Under the pieces are notes generated by a model. That model was not told the DNA's origin and ran no database searches. It worked only from the letters and a program-made list of their open reading frames with translations. Below, in pieces: positions 1-8,628 of a stretch of 64,000 nt of DNA. The position numbers were made by a program, and so were the translations under genes. The DNA comes from CAUYUA01 sp963575675. Its GTDB lineage: Bacteria; Pseudomonadota; Alphaproteobacteria; Azospirillales; Azospirillaceae. Numbering within the stretch: position 1 is the first letter of the stretch; every line of letters begins with the position of its first letter. The stretch spans positions 1 through 64,000 of the forward strand of contig CAUYUA010000033.1 of NCBI GenBank assembly GCA_963575675.1, in the 5' to 3' direction.

Positions 1-884
1 AAGTTGGTAAGGTTGGGAGAAAACGGGGCCGTCTTCACTTAAGGCGTTGACGACTTTAATCTTCAACGTGTTGTTGCCGATAAGCGTTTGCTCTGCCAAT
101 GACCAAGAGTTCTGGCCGACGGTTGTGGTCGCTAGTGTCCAGGTTGCGCCGTCATCAAGTGAAACGTAAACTGTTTCACCGGTTGACAAGTTGGCGGATA
201 GCGCGCCGCTGATTGTTTGGTTGGCAATCGAGGTAATAAAATCGGTATTCGTTCCGCCATTGACCGCCGTGTCGGCCGAAAAAGCGGCTGAAATGATGGA
301 AGGCGGTAGAGGGATAACAATAATTGTTCGTCTATTGGAGCCGGTTAAGTCATTTCCTTCTCCAAAATTTCCAAAATCGTCGATTGTAATATTGAGTGTG
401 TCGGTTCCATGCCATCCTGTATTATTACGATAGGTGAGCGTCTCAGCCGCTGCTTTTAGTGCCGCAAGCGTTCCTTTAAAGGTCATGGCTCCGTCAGACG
501 AACCATCCCCGGATGTAAAAGTTAGTCCAGTCGTCGAACCTAAAGAGAGTTTTCCGTTACTGACCGATAGAGTAACGCTCCATTCTGCGTTTGGGTTTGT
601 ATTGGTGTCTCTGCTATCCGGGTCGGCAAAGGTTATACCGGCCAGACCGATGGTGCTGTCTTCCATACCTTGCGCTGTGGGCAGAGTTGAGCCATAAGAA
701 ACGTAACCAATGCCACCTTCGCAGTTGAACTGTTTCTGTGAGAGCTTGAATCCTGAGGCGTTCCATTTAGGTATACCAAAAGATAAGATTTGAATCGTTC
801 GTATTGGGAGCGAAATAGTGTCTTTGTTGATCTGCGCCACTGTGCGTGCGCCCTGCCATAGCTGCACATCATACATGTTTCCGA
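1..884 (-). pseudogene. Giant adhesin remnant, C-terminal part, runs off window
   Basis: Reading leftwards from about 880, one frame stays open to base 1 and gives adhesin-like sequence. It begins GNMYDVQLWQGARTVAQIN, which is the end of the LamG domain started in the neighbouring fragment. It then passes through Bap/RTX-type repeats (FADPDSRDTNTNPNAEWSV, NGKLSLGSTTGLTFTSGDG, GWHGTDTLNITIDDFGNFG). The frame differs from that of the 885-2210 fragment, which stops at 885, so a frameshift lies near 885-895. Between about 720 and 830 another frame reads LNGTPQDSSSHRNSS, which resembles a LamG inter-domain motif better than the open frame does, so a compensated pair of frameshifts is possible there. 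The gene continues outside the window. In this family the C-terminus carries the type I secretion signal, which is not visible here. Confidence 0.6.
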
Positions 885-2210
885 TTAAATAAGATCCTGA
901 CCCCAATTGCTTTTTCCCAAATAATTATTTACACGTTCAATCGTCGGCGCTACCGACCATTGAGCGCTTCCGACTAATACGCCATCTTGGTAGAACTTGG
1001 CATTGCCGTTATTATCGATTGTCGCTGCGACCCGAACCCATTGATTCAGAGGTAATTGGGTTGATGAGACAATCTTGCCGGGAGAGTTGCCTCCCTGATA
1101 GACTTCAAAGAAAAGTTGTCCTGAGCTTCCATATTGACCAACAATAATATTGTTATTGGCTGTGCCGTTGCCGAAATCCCAAATGCGAGACCAGTTCGTA
1201 TAACGATCAAGCTTAACCCAGGCTTCGAATGTAAAAGCTCCTCCTATTGTCAAGGCCGGACCTTGGAAATATTCTCCGGCGCCGGTAAAAGACGCCACGC
1301 CAAGGTTTGAAGAAACTGTTGGAGCATCATTAACCGGATGAACGTCAACCGTTGCCATTTTTTCATCAACGCTGATCGCGCTGCCGATGCCTAGATTACT
1401 GAGATTGTTTCCTTGTTGATTTGTTCCACCAAGGTTCTGATCCCATACTCGGAAGTTGAAACTGGCTGTTCCGTTATAGTAATAGCTCGGCTCAAAGCGA
1501 ATAGGTGTGTCAGCGGATAACAACAAAGCATTGCTGGCGCTGAGAACGCCTGGACGATTGAAATTCCACCAAATCCCATTACCGTCTTGAAATGACCATC
1601 CTTCGTCGGCGCCCGTGACAGCTATGCCGATCGTATGTTCCGTTGCGCTTGTGTAATGACCGTTTAGATAATCCGCAACGGTATTTCCTCCGATTGTCGC
1701 CGTATGTTCAACATTACTTCCAATCGAAAAACCTGAAGTTAAAATCGGAGCCCCTTCAGTCAAGAGCGAGTTAAAATGACTATTCGACTGCGCTATAATA
1801 GCCGAATCCATATTGGTGGAGCCAACTCTGAATTCAATGTCCCAGTTTCCGCCTAAAACCGCATTGCCGGTTGCGTCTGTTGACGCTGCAACGCTTGTAT
1901 GGGTATAATCGGCAATGCGATGTATTAGTGTTTCACCACTTTCACCTTTTGCAATCGAGCATCCATAAAGGAGAATCTCACCGTCAGACCGGAGACCATT
2001 TCCGATTGCTGTCAGCGTGTCACGGTAGATAGAAATATTGTAATTTGTTATTGCTTCATTTCCAAAATAGAAAACACCTTTTTCGCCATGACTAAAGATA
2101 TGTATGGATTTTACATTTGCCTTATCACGAATATAAGATGCGATTTGATCAAGTCCGTCTTGTCCATAAATGGCGACGACTTCAATCCCGCTTCGAACAT
2201 CATTAGTCAA
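885..2210 (-). pseudogene. Giant adhesin remnant, DUF4347 + LamG fragment
   Basis: Middle part of a broken surface-adhesin gene, about 441 codons. The frame continues upstream of the first possible start with EIAFIDTSITNWNLL, the canonical opening of a DUF4347 domain, so the apparent TTG start near 2210 is not the real one. The frame runs back to about 2270, where it must join the upstream fragment by a frameshift. After DUF4347 (IHIFSHGEKG, ILLYGCSIAKGESGE, TSVAASTDATGNAVLGGNW) come a linker domain and a LamG/concanavalin-like domain (GAFTFEAWVKLDRYTNWSRI, LNQWVRVAATIDNNGNAKF). It stops inside that domain at 885, just after KSNWGQD. The same LamG domain resumes in another frame. As it stands the product cannot be a complete secreted adhesin. 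Confidence 0.75.
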
Positions 2211-2266
2211 TAAGTTCCAGTTCGTTATCGACGTATCGATGAAGGCGATTTCCGTCGCGTTTCCGT

Positions 2267-3067
2267 TCAGTTCTGGATTTCGACGCGCAAAATCTCCGCC
2301 CGCTGAGAACCGGATAGGGCTACATCGCCAAGGCTGAGCAATCCATCGTAATTTCTTAAAGAGAAAGGACGTGTCGTTACCTCAGACGATGTCGATGCAT
2401 CTAAGGCCCATACCCCATTACGCTCTGTTGTTCCGATGAGCTGAGTCGACGCAACCACGATTGCGCCTGTTGTTTCCGCTAGATCCGTAATAAAACGGCG
2501 CCCTTCCGTTCCCGACGCAATTTTTGAGCCATAAAGAAGAAGATTGCCACCGGCTTTTAAAGACGAGCCGATTTGAGCCAATTCAGCTTTGGCTGCATCT
2601 GTTGAAAGTCTTGAATCAGTAAGTAAATCGGTCCCTAGGACAATTTGTCCTTCTGACCCGGCCGCAAGAATATGGATGGCGTCATAGTCACCATGAATTT
2701 GCGCCCATTGAGCAATTTGCGCAAGACCACTTTCTTTGCTGCTGATCAGATCGATTTCTGCTCCAGGGGCGACATCTTTGGCGCCGGCCGCAAGAGCTTG
2801 CCAATTAGAAAGAGAAGTGTCGATAAAGACGACTTCGTGCTTGCCCGCATCTTTTGCAGGATCAGCGGCTTGAATTGTAACCGGCGCCGGCGTAATAGGA
2901 AGCGCCGCTCTCATTGTCACGTCAGCCGTTTGATTGGCTTCGCGAGAGGTATCGACAGCTACGGCGCCGTCAAACATCATTCGCGGTTCAAGCATCGCAA
3001 TCATTGACGTCAGACCGGTCTTGTAAGATGGATGCTTCGTCGGACGTAAATTTTGTATAACGGCCAT
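2267..3067 (-). pseudogene. Giant adhesin remnant, N-terminal LEPR + DUF4347 fragment
   Basis: This 266-codon reading frame is the 5' end of the adhesin gene. It starts at an ATG preceded by GAAGGG and shows the LEPRMMFDGA motif at residues 29-38. That motif is typical of the N-termini of very large proteobacterial surface proteins exported by type I secretion, a family with no Sec signal. A DUF4347 domain follows (EVVFIDTSLSNWQAL, ILAAGSEGQIVLG, NLLLYGSKIASGTEGRRF, VVASTQLIGTTERNGVWAL). The frame then runs into a TGA at 2267, while a different frame continues smoothly (PELNGNATEIAFIDTS) into the second DUF4347. Start and domain order are clear. Whether the lesion is real decay or a sequence error cannot be decided from this window. 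Confidence 0.8.
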
Positions 3068-3244
3068 ATCACAACACCCTTCTTATGAAACACATCTCGT
3101 TGTAAAACCTAACAACCGCTATTCAACTGAGAAGATTGTTAGACATTCTAGTCTGTAGCGCTAAATAGCGCGACGCCATCAAAGTAAAAAATTCTTTTTT
3201 GGTTATTATTATGTTATAATTTCAGAAATATCATTATGAATTAT

Positions 3245-4339
3245 TTAAACATTACCTTTTCCATCTTCGTTTTGGTTGAACAACAAGCGTGAGTGACATT
3301 GTCGACTTCGTACTGCTTTTAGCGTAACACTGGGAAGTTCACCGAAATGTTCCTTATAATAACATGAGAAAAAAGTTATATTTTGAAAGCCAGCATCTAA
3401 TTTATTTTTTTTTATACTCCTTTCTTCATGTGCCTTTTCTAGAAGATCTCTTTCAAGCTCTCTTCTTCGTTGTCCCCCTTGCATTTTTTTTAAAATTTCT
3501 TTCATAAAACAATACTGCAAACTTCTCCTAGACAAACCACTCACTTTCTCAAGTTCCGTTAATGTTAGGGGTTCTGTTAAATTTTCACGTATAAATTCTT
3601 TACACCTATCTAATTTGCTTCGATTCGCTACTTTCCGATCAACGGATACATCATTAAGAAACAATTCAGGCTTCATCATAAAGCAAGTTGTTCTATAAAT
3701 CATATCGTCAATACCGGAACAATCAAGCCCTTGTTGAGTTGATAAAAGTGTATCAACAAGAGAACAGATGCCATAAAAAAATTTCTTAAAATCAACTCCT
3801 CTAAATGACAACGGCAAAAGACGAATATTAGATAACTCAAAATCTATTATTTTGTCTTGATCGTTTCCTAGTATACAGTTTCCGGTTTCAATTAATTTCT
3901 CAGGGTCGATGTCATACATTAGAACGGAACGATTATCGCTTATCCCTCCTCTTGGACAGGCAGGAATAAAAATGCCACATTCTTTGGCGTTCCAGACAAA
4001 TTCTTGCTGTCCCAAGGTCGATCGGCATAAACCAGAGAATGGAATAAGGATTGTCGGCGATTTTGCATCTTCGACTTCCACTCTGATTGGCGTGCATGCC
4101 GACGAAACCAGAGTTAGGCATCCGACGGAAACGGCGCATGTCCTAGATAGGAAGTTATTTTTATTTCCAATTGGTTCATATAAAGAGACCCAAGAAAGCT
4201 TCTTTGATAGCTTTTCCCCCATTTCATAGTATGACCGTTCTATATCAGCTATATTTTGTCCAAATGGCAAAGGATAGCCGAGTTGTTTGTTACTTTTTTT
4301 GCCTTTATCTATTGTGTCTTTCATCATTTTTTTTGCCAT
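3245..4339 (-). CDS. AraC-family transcriptional regulator
   Basis: A 364-residue protein with a C-terminal AraC/XylS-type double helix-turn-helix, residues about 250-350. It shows CKEFIRENLTEPLTLTELEK, the first helix-turn-helix VSGLSRRSLQYCFMKE, and the second segment LDAGFQNITFFSCYYKEHFG, a close match to the family signature. The N-terminal 240 residues resemble the sensor region of AraC_binding_2/EutR-like regulators but have no recognisable ligand pocket. The stretch between the two HTH units (KKMQGGQRRRELERD) lacks the usual SP..WLR.ERL pattern, so this joint is slightly eroded or diverged. The gene is AT-rich and sits alone, on the same strand as the downstream adhesin remnant, 177 bp from it. 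A role in controlling that adhesin is only a guess from position. Confidence 0.8.
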   Translation of the reverse strand: MAKKMMKDTIDKGKKSNKQLGYPLPFGQNIADIERSYYEMGEKLSKKLSWVSLYEPIGNKNNFLSRTCAVSVGCLTLVSSACTPIRVEVEDAKSPTILIPFSGLCRSTLGQQEFVWNAKECGIFIPACPRGGISDNRSVLMYDIDPEKLIETGNCILGNDQDKIIDFELSNIRLLPLSFRGVDFKKFFYGICSLVDTLLSTQQGLDCSGIDDMIYRTTCFMMKPELFLNDVSVDRKVANRSKLDRCKEFIRENLTEPLTLTELEKVSGLSRRSLQYCFMKEILKKMQGGQRRRELERDLLEKAHEERSIKKNKLDAGFQNITFFSCYYKEHFGELPSVTLKAVRSRQCHSRLLFNQNEDGKGNV

Positions 4340-4834
4340 TGCGCCGAGGCCCCATGTTGATACATTGAGCTATAACCTCATGCTAATACTTTTCATACCT
4401 TGTATTGATCTTGCGACGAGTTGCACAACAAGAAAAACGCAAATCAGTCTATAAAAAACGAAAGCTCATCCTGTGTTTCGGGGGGAGGGGGGCAATTTAT
4501 AAAAAGCACGAAAGTTTGTTTGAATAAGTCGAGCGACTTTATTTATGGTAAGACGCCATTCTAACTGAGAGTAATATCATAAATAGATTGAAGTTTTTTT
4601 TATGTATTTAGTGCTGTATGGTCGTAAAGCGATTTAATGAATGTGCATGATAGTTTGTCATGCTTATATTGGCGGCGTTCTTTCGACGTTTCCAACAGGT
4701 CTTAATGCGGTAACAGAAACACAACAAAAATTAGATGTATCAACTTAGGACAAATTAAGCCTATAGTTAACGTAGGGTCGTGGATAATTTGGTTCTAGAA
4801 TACGTTTATACCGAACTCTTCCTCTAGCGGAACT
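4340..4834. other. AT-rich intergenic region
   Basis: A gap of about 495 bp between two divergently transcribed genes, so it should hold both promoters. I see no confident -35/-10 pair, RNA gene or strong terminator. A short frame beginning at an ATG near 4647 reads MIVCHAYIGGVLSTFPTGL and ends after about 33 codons. It has no ribosome-binding site and may be a gene relic. Confidence 0.4.
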
Positions 4835-5593
4835 ATGAAAATGATCACACCAACAGGCACCCAACAGAAACGTCATTCCGAAAAAGATGCTGAGTTGTAC
4901 CATCTTATGGAGGCTACTTTCTCCGATTCGCCGATTTCCCTCTTGGACAAACTTGAGGCGTTTCCGCGCTTCGCCTCCAAGCGTAGTATTGCTAGATTTT
5001 TAGCCAAGCAAAAAATTTTTGAGAAGATTATCGGTATAAACGGTATTGTCGTCGAGTGTGGCGTATTTAATGCTGGTGGATTATTTACTTGGGCGATGTT
5101 ATCGGAAATTTATGAACCTACGAACTATAATCGGAAAATTGTTGGATTCGATACCTTTGAGGGCTTTCCTAACGTCCATAAGGAAGACCAAAACGATATA
5201 GCAAGCCCATCGGTCGGTGAACTTCGAGGAGACACGTTTGACTCGATAAGTCGTTCGATTTACAAGCATAATCATGAACGTTACTTGTCTCATATTGAAA
5301 AGATATCGTTGGTCAGGGGCGACTTTATGGAGACATCCACCTTGTACCTGAATGCTAATCCTCATGTTTTAATTTCTCTATTATACCTTGATTTTGATCT
5401 TTACGAGCCTACCTGTCAAGCGCTCGAGACATTTCTGCCGCGTATGCCCAAAGGCGCTATTGTATGTTTTGATGAATTGAATTGTCCAAATTTCCCTGGG
5501 GAGACCACAGCCTTACTTGAGAAGGTTAATATCAGGACGCATTGCATTGAGCGCTTGCCAATTGATCCGTGGATATCCTGGTTAGTGCTTTGA
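4835..5593 (+). CDS. TylF/MycF-like class I methyltransferase
   Basis: A 252-residue SAM-dependent methyltransferase of the TylF (macrocin O-methyltransferase) family. Motif I is GIVVECGVFNAGGLFTWAM (residues about 70-88), followed by the family's FDTFEGFP block (residues about 108-115). The late LLYLDFDLYEPTCQALETF block and AIVCFDELN carry the metal-binding acidic residues of this family. Members O-methylate sugars or related hydroxyls in natural-product and surface-glycan pathways, using Mg2+. The substrate here cannot be deduced, because no sugar or polyketide genes lie nearby. The first ATG is at 4835 with a second in-frame ATG at 4841; neither has a strong Shine-Dalgarno. It stands alone in AT-rich DNA beside the adhesin remnant, which suggests an acquired or surface-modification gene. 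Confidence 0.8.
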   Translation: MKMITPTGTQQKRHSEKDAELYHLMEATFSDSPISLLDKLEAFPRFASKRSIARFLAKQKIFEKIIGINGIVVECGVFNAGGLFTWAMLSEIYEPTNYNRKIVGFDTFEGFPNVHKEDQNDIASPSVGELRGDTFDSISRSIYKHNHERYLSHIEKISLVRGDFMETSTLYLNANPHVLISLLYLDFDLYEPTCQALETFLPRMPKGAIVCFDELNCPNFPGETTALLEKVNIRTHCIERLPIDPWISWLVL

Positions 5594-5897
5594 TATATCC
5601 CAACTCGTAATGGTTTGATTTGCCGATGAGGTGATAAAGCCGGACATCCTCTGGATGATAAAGGAGCGGAGCCTCATGAGTACGTAGGCTTCGCCCTAAT
5701 GTAAATAGAGGGTGTTCGGTCGTTACTGTGTCACAAGTCTGGAGGCTCCTCTGGATTTGTAATTTCCTGAAAGGGCAGATTTTTGGCGGATGAATTATTG
5801 ATCGTGGGGGCGAAAGTTAACTCCGGTTCCGAGTCGTAAGACATCGCATTCTTTCTCCGGGCTTATTGGAACCATTGATATTCTTTCCGGACAGGCT
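5594..5897. other. Intergenic region, no recognisable gene
   Basis: About 300 bp between two convergent genes. Two related stretches (GGAGCGGAGCCTCATGAG near 5662 and its inverted counterpart GGAGGCTCCTCTGG near 5741) form a loose inverted repeat, but there is no T-run after it. I see no coding signal, tRNA or clear terminator. Confidence 0.35.
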
Positions 5898-7679
5898 CTA
5901 AGGCAAACAGAAGAAAAAGCTTGCGCCGACGTTCGGAATGGCTTCGGCCCAGATTTCTCCTCCGTGACGATGGATAATCCTTTTAACTGTGGCCAACCCA
6001 ATTCCGGTTCCTTCGAATTCTTGAGACGAGTGCATGCGCTGAAATGGTTTGAATAAATTCTGACTGTATTCCATGTCGAAGCCGACGCCATTGTCTTTGA
6101 CAAACAACACGGGTTGACCATTTCTGAATTCTTTTCCAATCCAGATATGCGCTTCTGTACGACGAGATGTGTATTTCCAGGCGTTTTCAATCAGATTATT
6201 CATAACGGCCAAAATAAGTCGAGAATCGGCGCGAACTGTTATATCGGGCGCGATTGTTGTTTCTACGATTCTTTCAGGGGAGTTTGTTCGAAGTTCTGTG
6301 ATAATGGTTTGAGAAATTGCAGTGATATTTACGTTCTCTCGAACGAGGTCGTCGCCTTTGCTGTTTCGAGATAGTTTGAGCATGGCTTCGATAAGCGTCG
6401 CCATGCTTTTGCAACCATTCTCAATGTGCTCAATATACGACATGGCCTCTGGAGGAAGAGAATCTTGATAATCCTCAGTTAACGCTTGGCTAAAGCCTCC
6501 AATGGCCCGTAATGGCGCGCGCAAGTCATGAGAGATGGAATAGGTGAAGGCCTCCATTTCTTCGTGAGCTGCGCGGAGTTCGGCGGTTCGATCTATTACT
6601 CTCTGTTCCAATTCTTCTTTTAGTTGTTGAATCTCTTTCTCCGCCATTTTGCGCTTGGTGATGTCCAAGAGGCTGGCGCGGAGGAGGCGATTCGTTGATG
6701 ACGGTAAGCGCAATAAGCGTATTTCGGCGAAAATAATTTTTCCTGTGCCGCTTCGCAATCTCCTTTCAAATAATAGGTTTTCTCCGGCCAAGGCTCGCGC
6801 GTTGTTATCTTTCATTGATGTTTCGATAGATTGGCCGTTCGGCTGTTCCGAATCAAGAAAGAGCGTCGGATTACTTTTTAACAAGGTCTCTCGACTATAT
6901 TCGAGCAAACGTTCTGTTTGCGGATTGACGTCGATAAAGTGTCCCAGATCGATGTCGTAAGTGACGATGGCGTCGGGAGCGCCTTCAAATAGCGCTCGAA
7001 ATCGGTTCTCGGCCAAAGATTTTTCAATGTAGAGTTGTTCATGGATCATTAAAGAGAACGAAAAGGTCCACCCGACGATAAAGAAAATCAGTTCAAAAAT
7101 GACAATTTGATTGATGCTGTTAACCGTAAGGATGTCTTTTCCGCTCTGTCCGGAAGCCGTTGCTACGGCGCATAGGTAAAACATAGTGGAAAGAAAGAAT
7201 AAAAAGCATAAAGAGATCAAATAAGATTTCTGACGTTGTTTCGCGTGCTCTTTTAAAAGCAATGGAGTGCAGAACAACATCATCGTGCCATAGATTGTTA
7301 AGAATAGAATCAGACGTAATTTGAAATTCGGTTCGATGTAATACCAATAACAAAAGAAAACCACGTAGAGTGTCGTTAAGGTGACGCCGATCAATGGCGG
7401 AGTGCGTTTATTAAAAAATTTGCGTAACCCGACGACAATCAGAAAAAACCCAATGAATATAAGGCTGTTTGAGATAATAAAAGATAAAAAAGTAGGAAGA
7501 TAAGATCGAAACGAGATCAATCCGTATCCAATGAAAAAGCAGATGTTTGAACAGCACGTTATCTTTACAAGGGATGTTTTATTGTGAAAATTCAAAAAAT
7601 ACATAAAAACTGCGGATGATAGGCAGAGTAAGGACAGAACGGAGATTAGCGTAGTCATATCTAGAATCACAGTTTGCAT
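5898..7679 (-). CDS. Membrane PAS sensor histidine kinase
   Basis: A 593-residue hybrid of membrane sensor and kinase. Residues 1-210 hold about six or seven hydrophobic segments and resemble a 7TM-type integral sensor. A PAS domain follows (FRALFEGAPDAIVTYDID, about residues 228-345), then a coiled-coil with KEELEQRVIDRTAELR. The HisKA domain carries the phosphoacceptor in SISHDLRAPLRAIGGF (His near 382). The HATPase has N-box NNLIENAWKYT, G1 DNGVGFDM, F-box LFKPFQRMH and G2 GTGIGLATVKR. All catalytic motifs are intact. The kinase part is of the bacteriophytochrome/CPH1-like type. No response regulator lies beside it, so the partner is unknown. The membrane half is strikingly AT-rich compared with later genes in the window. 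Confidence 0.88.
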   Translation of the reverse strand: MQTVILDMTTLISVLSLLCLSSAVFMYFLNFHNKTSLVKITCCSNICFFIGYGLISFRSYLPTFLSFIISNSLIFIGFFLIVVGLRKFFNKRTPPLIGVTLTTLYVVFFCYWYYIEPNFKLRLILFLTIYGTMMLFCTPLLLKEHAKQRQKSYLISLCFLFFLSTMFYLCAVATASGQSGKDILTVNSINQIVIFELIFFIVGWTFSFSLMIHEQLYIEKSLAENRFRALFEGAPDAIVTYDIDLGHFIDVNPQTERLLEYSRETLLKSNPTLFLDSEQPNGQSIETSMKDNNARALAGENLLFERRLRSGTGKIIFAEIRLLRLPSSTNRLLRASLLDITKRKMAEKEIQQLKEELEQRVIDRTAELRAAHEEMEAFTYSISHDLRAPLRAIGGFSQALTEDYQDSLPPEAMSYIEHIENGCKSMATLIEAMLKLSRNSKGDDLVRENVNITAISQTIITELRTNSPERIVETTIAPDITVRADSRLILAVMNNLIENAWKYTSRRTEAHIWIGKEFRNGQPVLFVKDNGVGFDMEYSQNLFKPFQRMHSSQEFEGTGIGLATVKRIIHRHGGEIWAEAIPNVGASFFFCLP

Positions 7680-7810
7680 TCCTTGTTCAATATGTTAAGG
7701 TAAACTATATAATGTTATTCCTACGGCGGAATGGTCGTGCAAAATGTGTTATGTAAGACCTACCTATATTGAGATGGTTCGAATGACAATAAGTCAAGTT
7801 TTGTGATGTA

Positions 7811-7855
7811 AAAATTAAACAGCCCCAAAAACAGTTTTTGGGGCTGTTTAATTTT
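7811..7855 (-). terminator. Rho-independent terminator after cobalamin adenosyltransferase
   Basis: A near-perfect palindrome: AAACAGCCCCAAAAAC pairs with GTTTTTGGGGCTGTTT around a single central base. The pairing extends through A/T flanks to a 22-bp stem. Read on the minus strand it starts a few bases after the stop of the gene ending at 7860 and has T-rich flanks, as an intrinsic terminator should. Confidence 0.85.
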
Positions 7856-7859
7856 TTAT

Positions 7860-8432
7860 TTAGAGGCGGTTGGCGCCGGGAGTCCATAACACATCCAGAG
7901 TTCCTTGATCATTCACCCATCGACTTAAGACGAATAGATGGTCCGAAAGGCGATTGATGTATTTCAACGCTGGAGGCGAAACTGTTTCATACTCCATGAG
8001 TGCGGTGATGCGACGTTCGGCGCGTCTTACAATTGTGCGAGCCAAGTGCAGCGCCGCCGCTGCCGGAGTTCCTCCTGGAAGAATAAAAGAATTCAGGGGA
8101 AAAAGAGATGCATTCATCTGGTCAATTTCTCGTTCTAGACGTTCGACTTGTGAGTCGACCATCCTTAGGGGAGGATATTGGGGATTTTCTTTTTCAGGGG
8201 TGCAGAGATCGGCGCCAAGGTCGAAGAGATCATTTTGAATTCGCGCCAACATGGCGTCAACGTCGGGCGTTTGAGAGGTCTGTAAGCGCGCTAATCCGAT
8301 TGTGGCGTTGGCTTCATCTACGGCGCCGTAGGCTTCCACCCGTAAATCGTGTTTTAAGATACGGCGTCCGTCGCCTAAAGAGGTTTGGCCATGGTCTCCG
8401 CCGCGCGTGTAAATACGAGTCAATTTCACCAT
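7860..8432 (-). CDS. Cob(I)alamin adenosyltransferase, PduO type
   Basis: A 190-residue enzyme that transfers the adenosyl group of ATP to cob(I)alamin, making adenosylcobalamin in the cytoplasm. It has the N-terminal ATP-binding motif IYTRGGDHGQTSLGDG (residues about 7-22) and the conserved ARTIVRRAERR helix near 130-140. NRLSDHLFVLSRWVN near the C-terminus is also diagnostic of the PduO family (trimeric, unlike CobA). Length is normal. The start ATG at 8432 fits the family N-terminus. It is followed by a strong terminator and preceded by a decayed repeat element, so it is probably a single-gene unit. No other cobalamin genes are nearby. Confidence 0.93.
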   Translation of the reverse strand: MVKLTRIYTRGGDHGQTSLGDGRRILKHDLRVEAYGAVDEANATIGLARLQTSQTPDVDAMLARIQNDLFDLGADLCTPEKENPQYPPLRMVDSQVERLEREIDQMNASLFPLNSFILPGGTPAAAALHLARTIVRRAERRITALMEYETVSPPALKYINRLSDHLFVLSRWVNDQGTLDVLWTPGANRL

Positions 8433-8497
8433 GAACGCGATCCTTGATATTTCGGTTTATTGTGAGAGGAAAGGCGGTAAATAATTAATAAAACAAA

Positions 8498-8594
8498 AGG
8501 GTTCGGACACAAGGAAGTGTGTTCTCAATCGCTTGGTCCAAGGACGCAATTCCTCCTTATGACTCTCCACGACCAGAAACATAGTCCCCGGACT
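8498..8594. repeat. Decayed copy of the CCAGGGACTGTGTTCCTGG repeat element
   Basis: The right side reads CTTATGACTCTCCACGACC then AGAAACATAGTCCCCGGAC, matching the inverted arm of the complete elements elsewhere (CTTATGATTCCGAGCGACC, AGGAACGCAGTCCCTGGAC). The left side (GGTTCGGACACAAGGAAGTG) is a poorer match. It lies between two same-strand genes and is followed by a T-run on one side. Confidence 0.6.
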
Positions 8595-8628
8595 TTTTTT
8601 ATTTTTATGCAAGAAGCCAAAGTTCGTT

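Noticed and set aside
5795..6190. 131-codon frame overlapping the histidine kinase C-terminus
   Set aside because: Same-strand shadow of the kinase catalytic domain in another frame.
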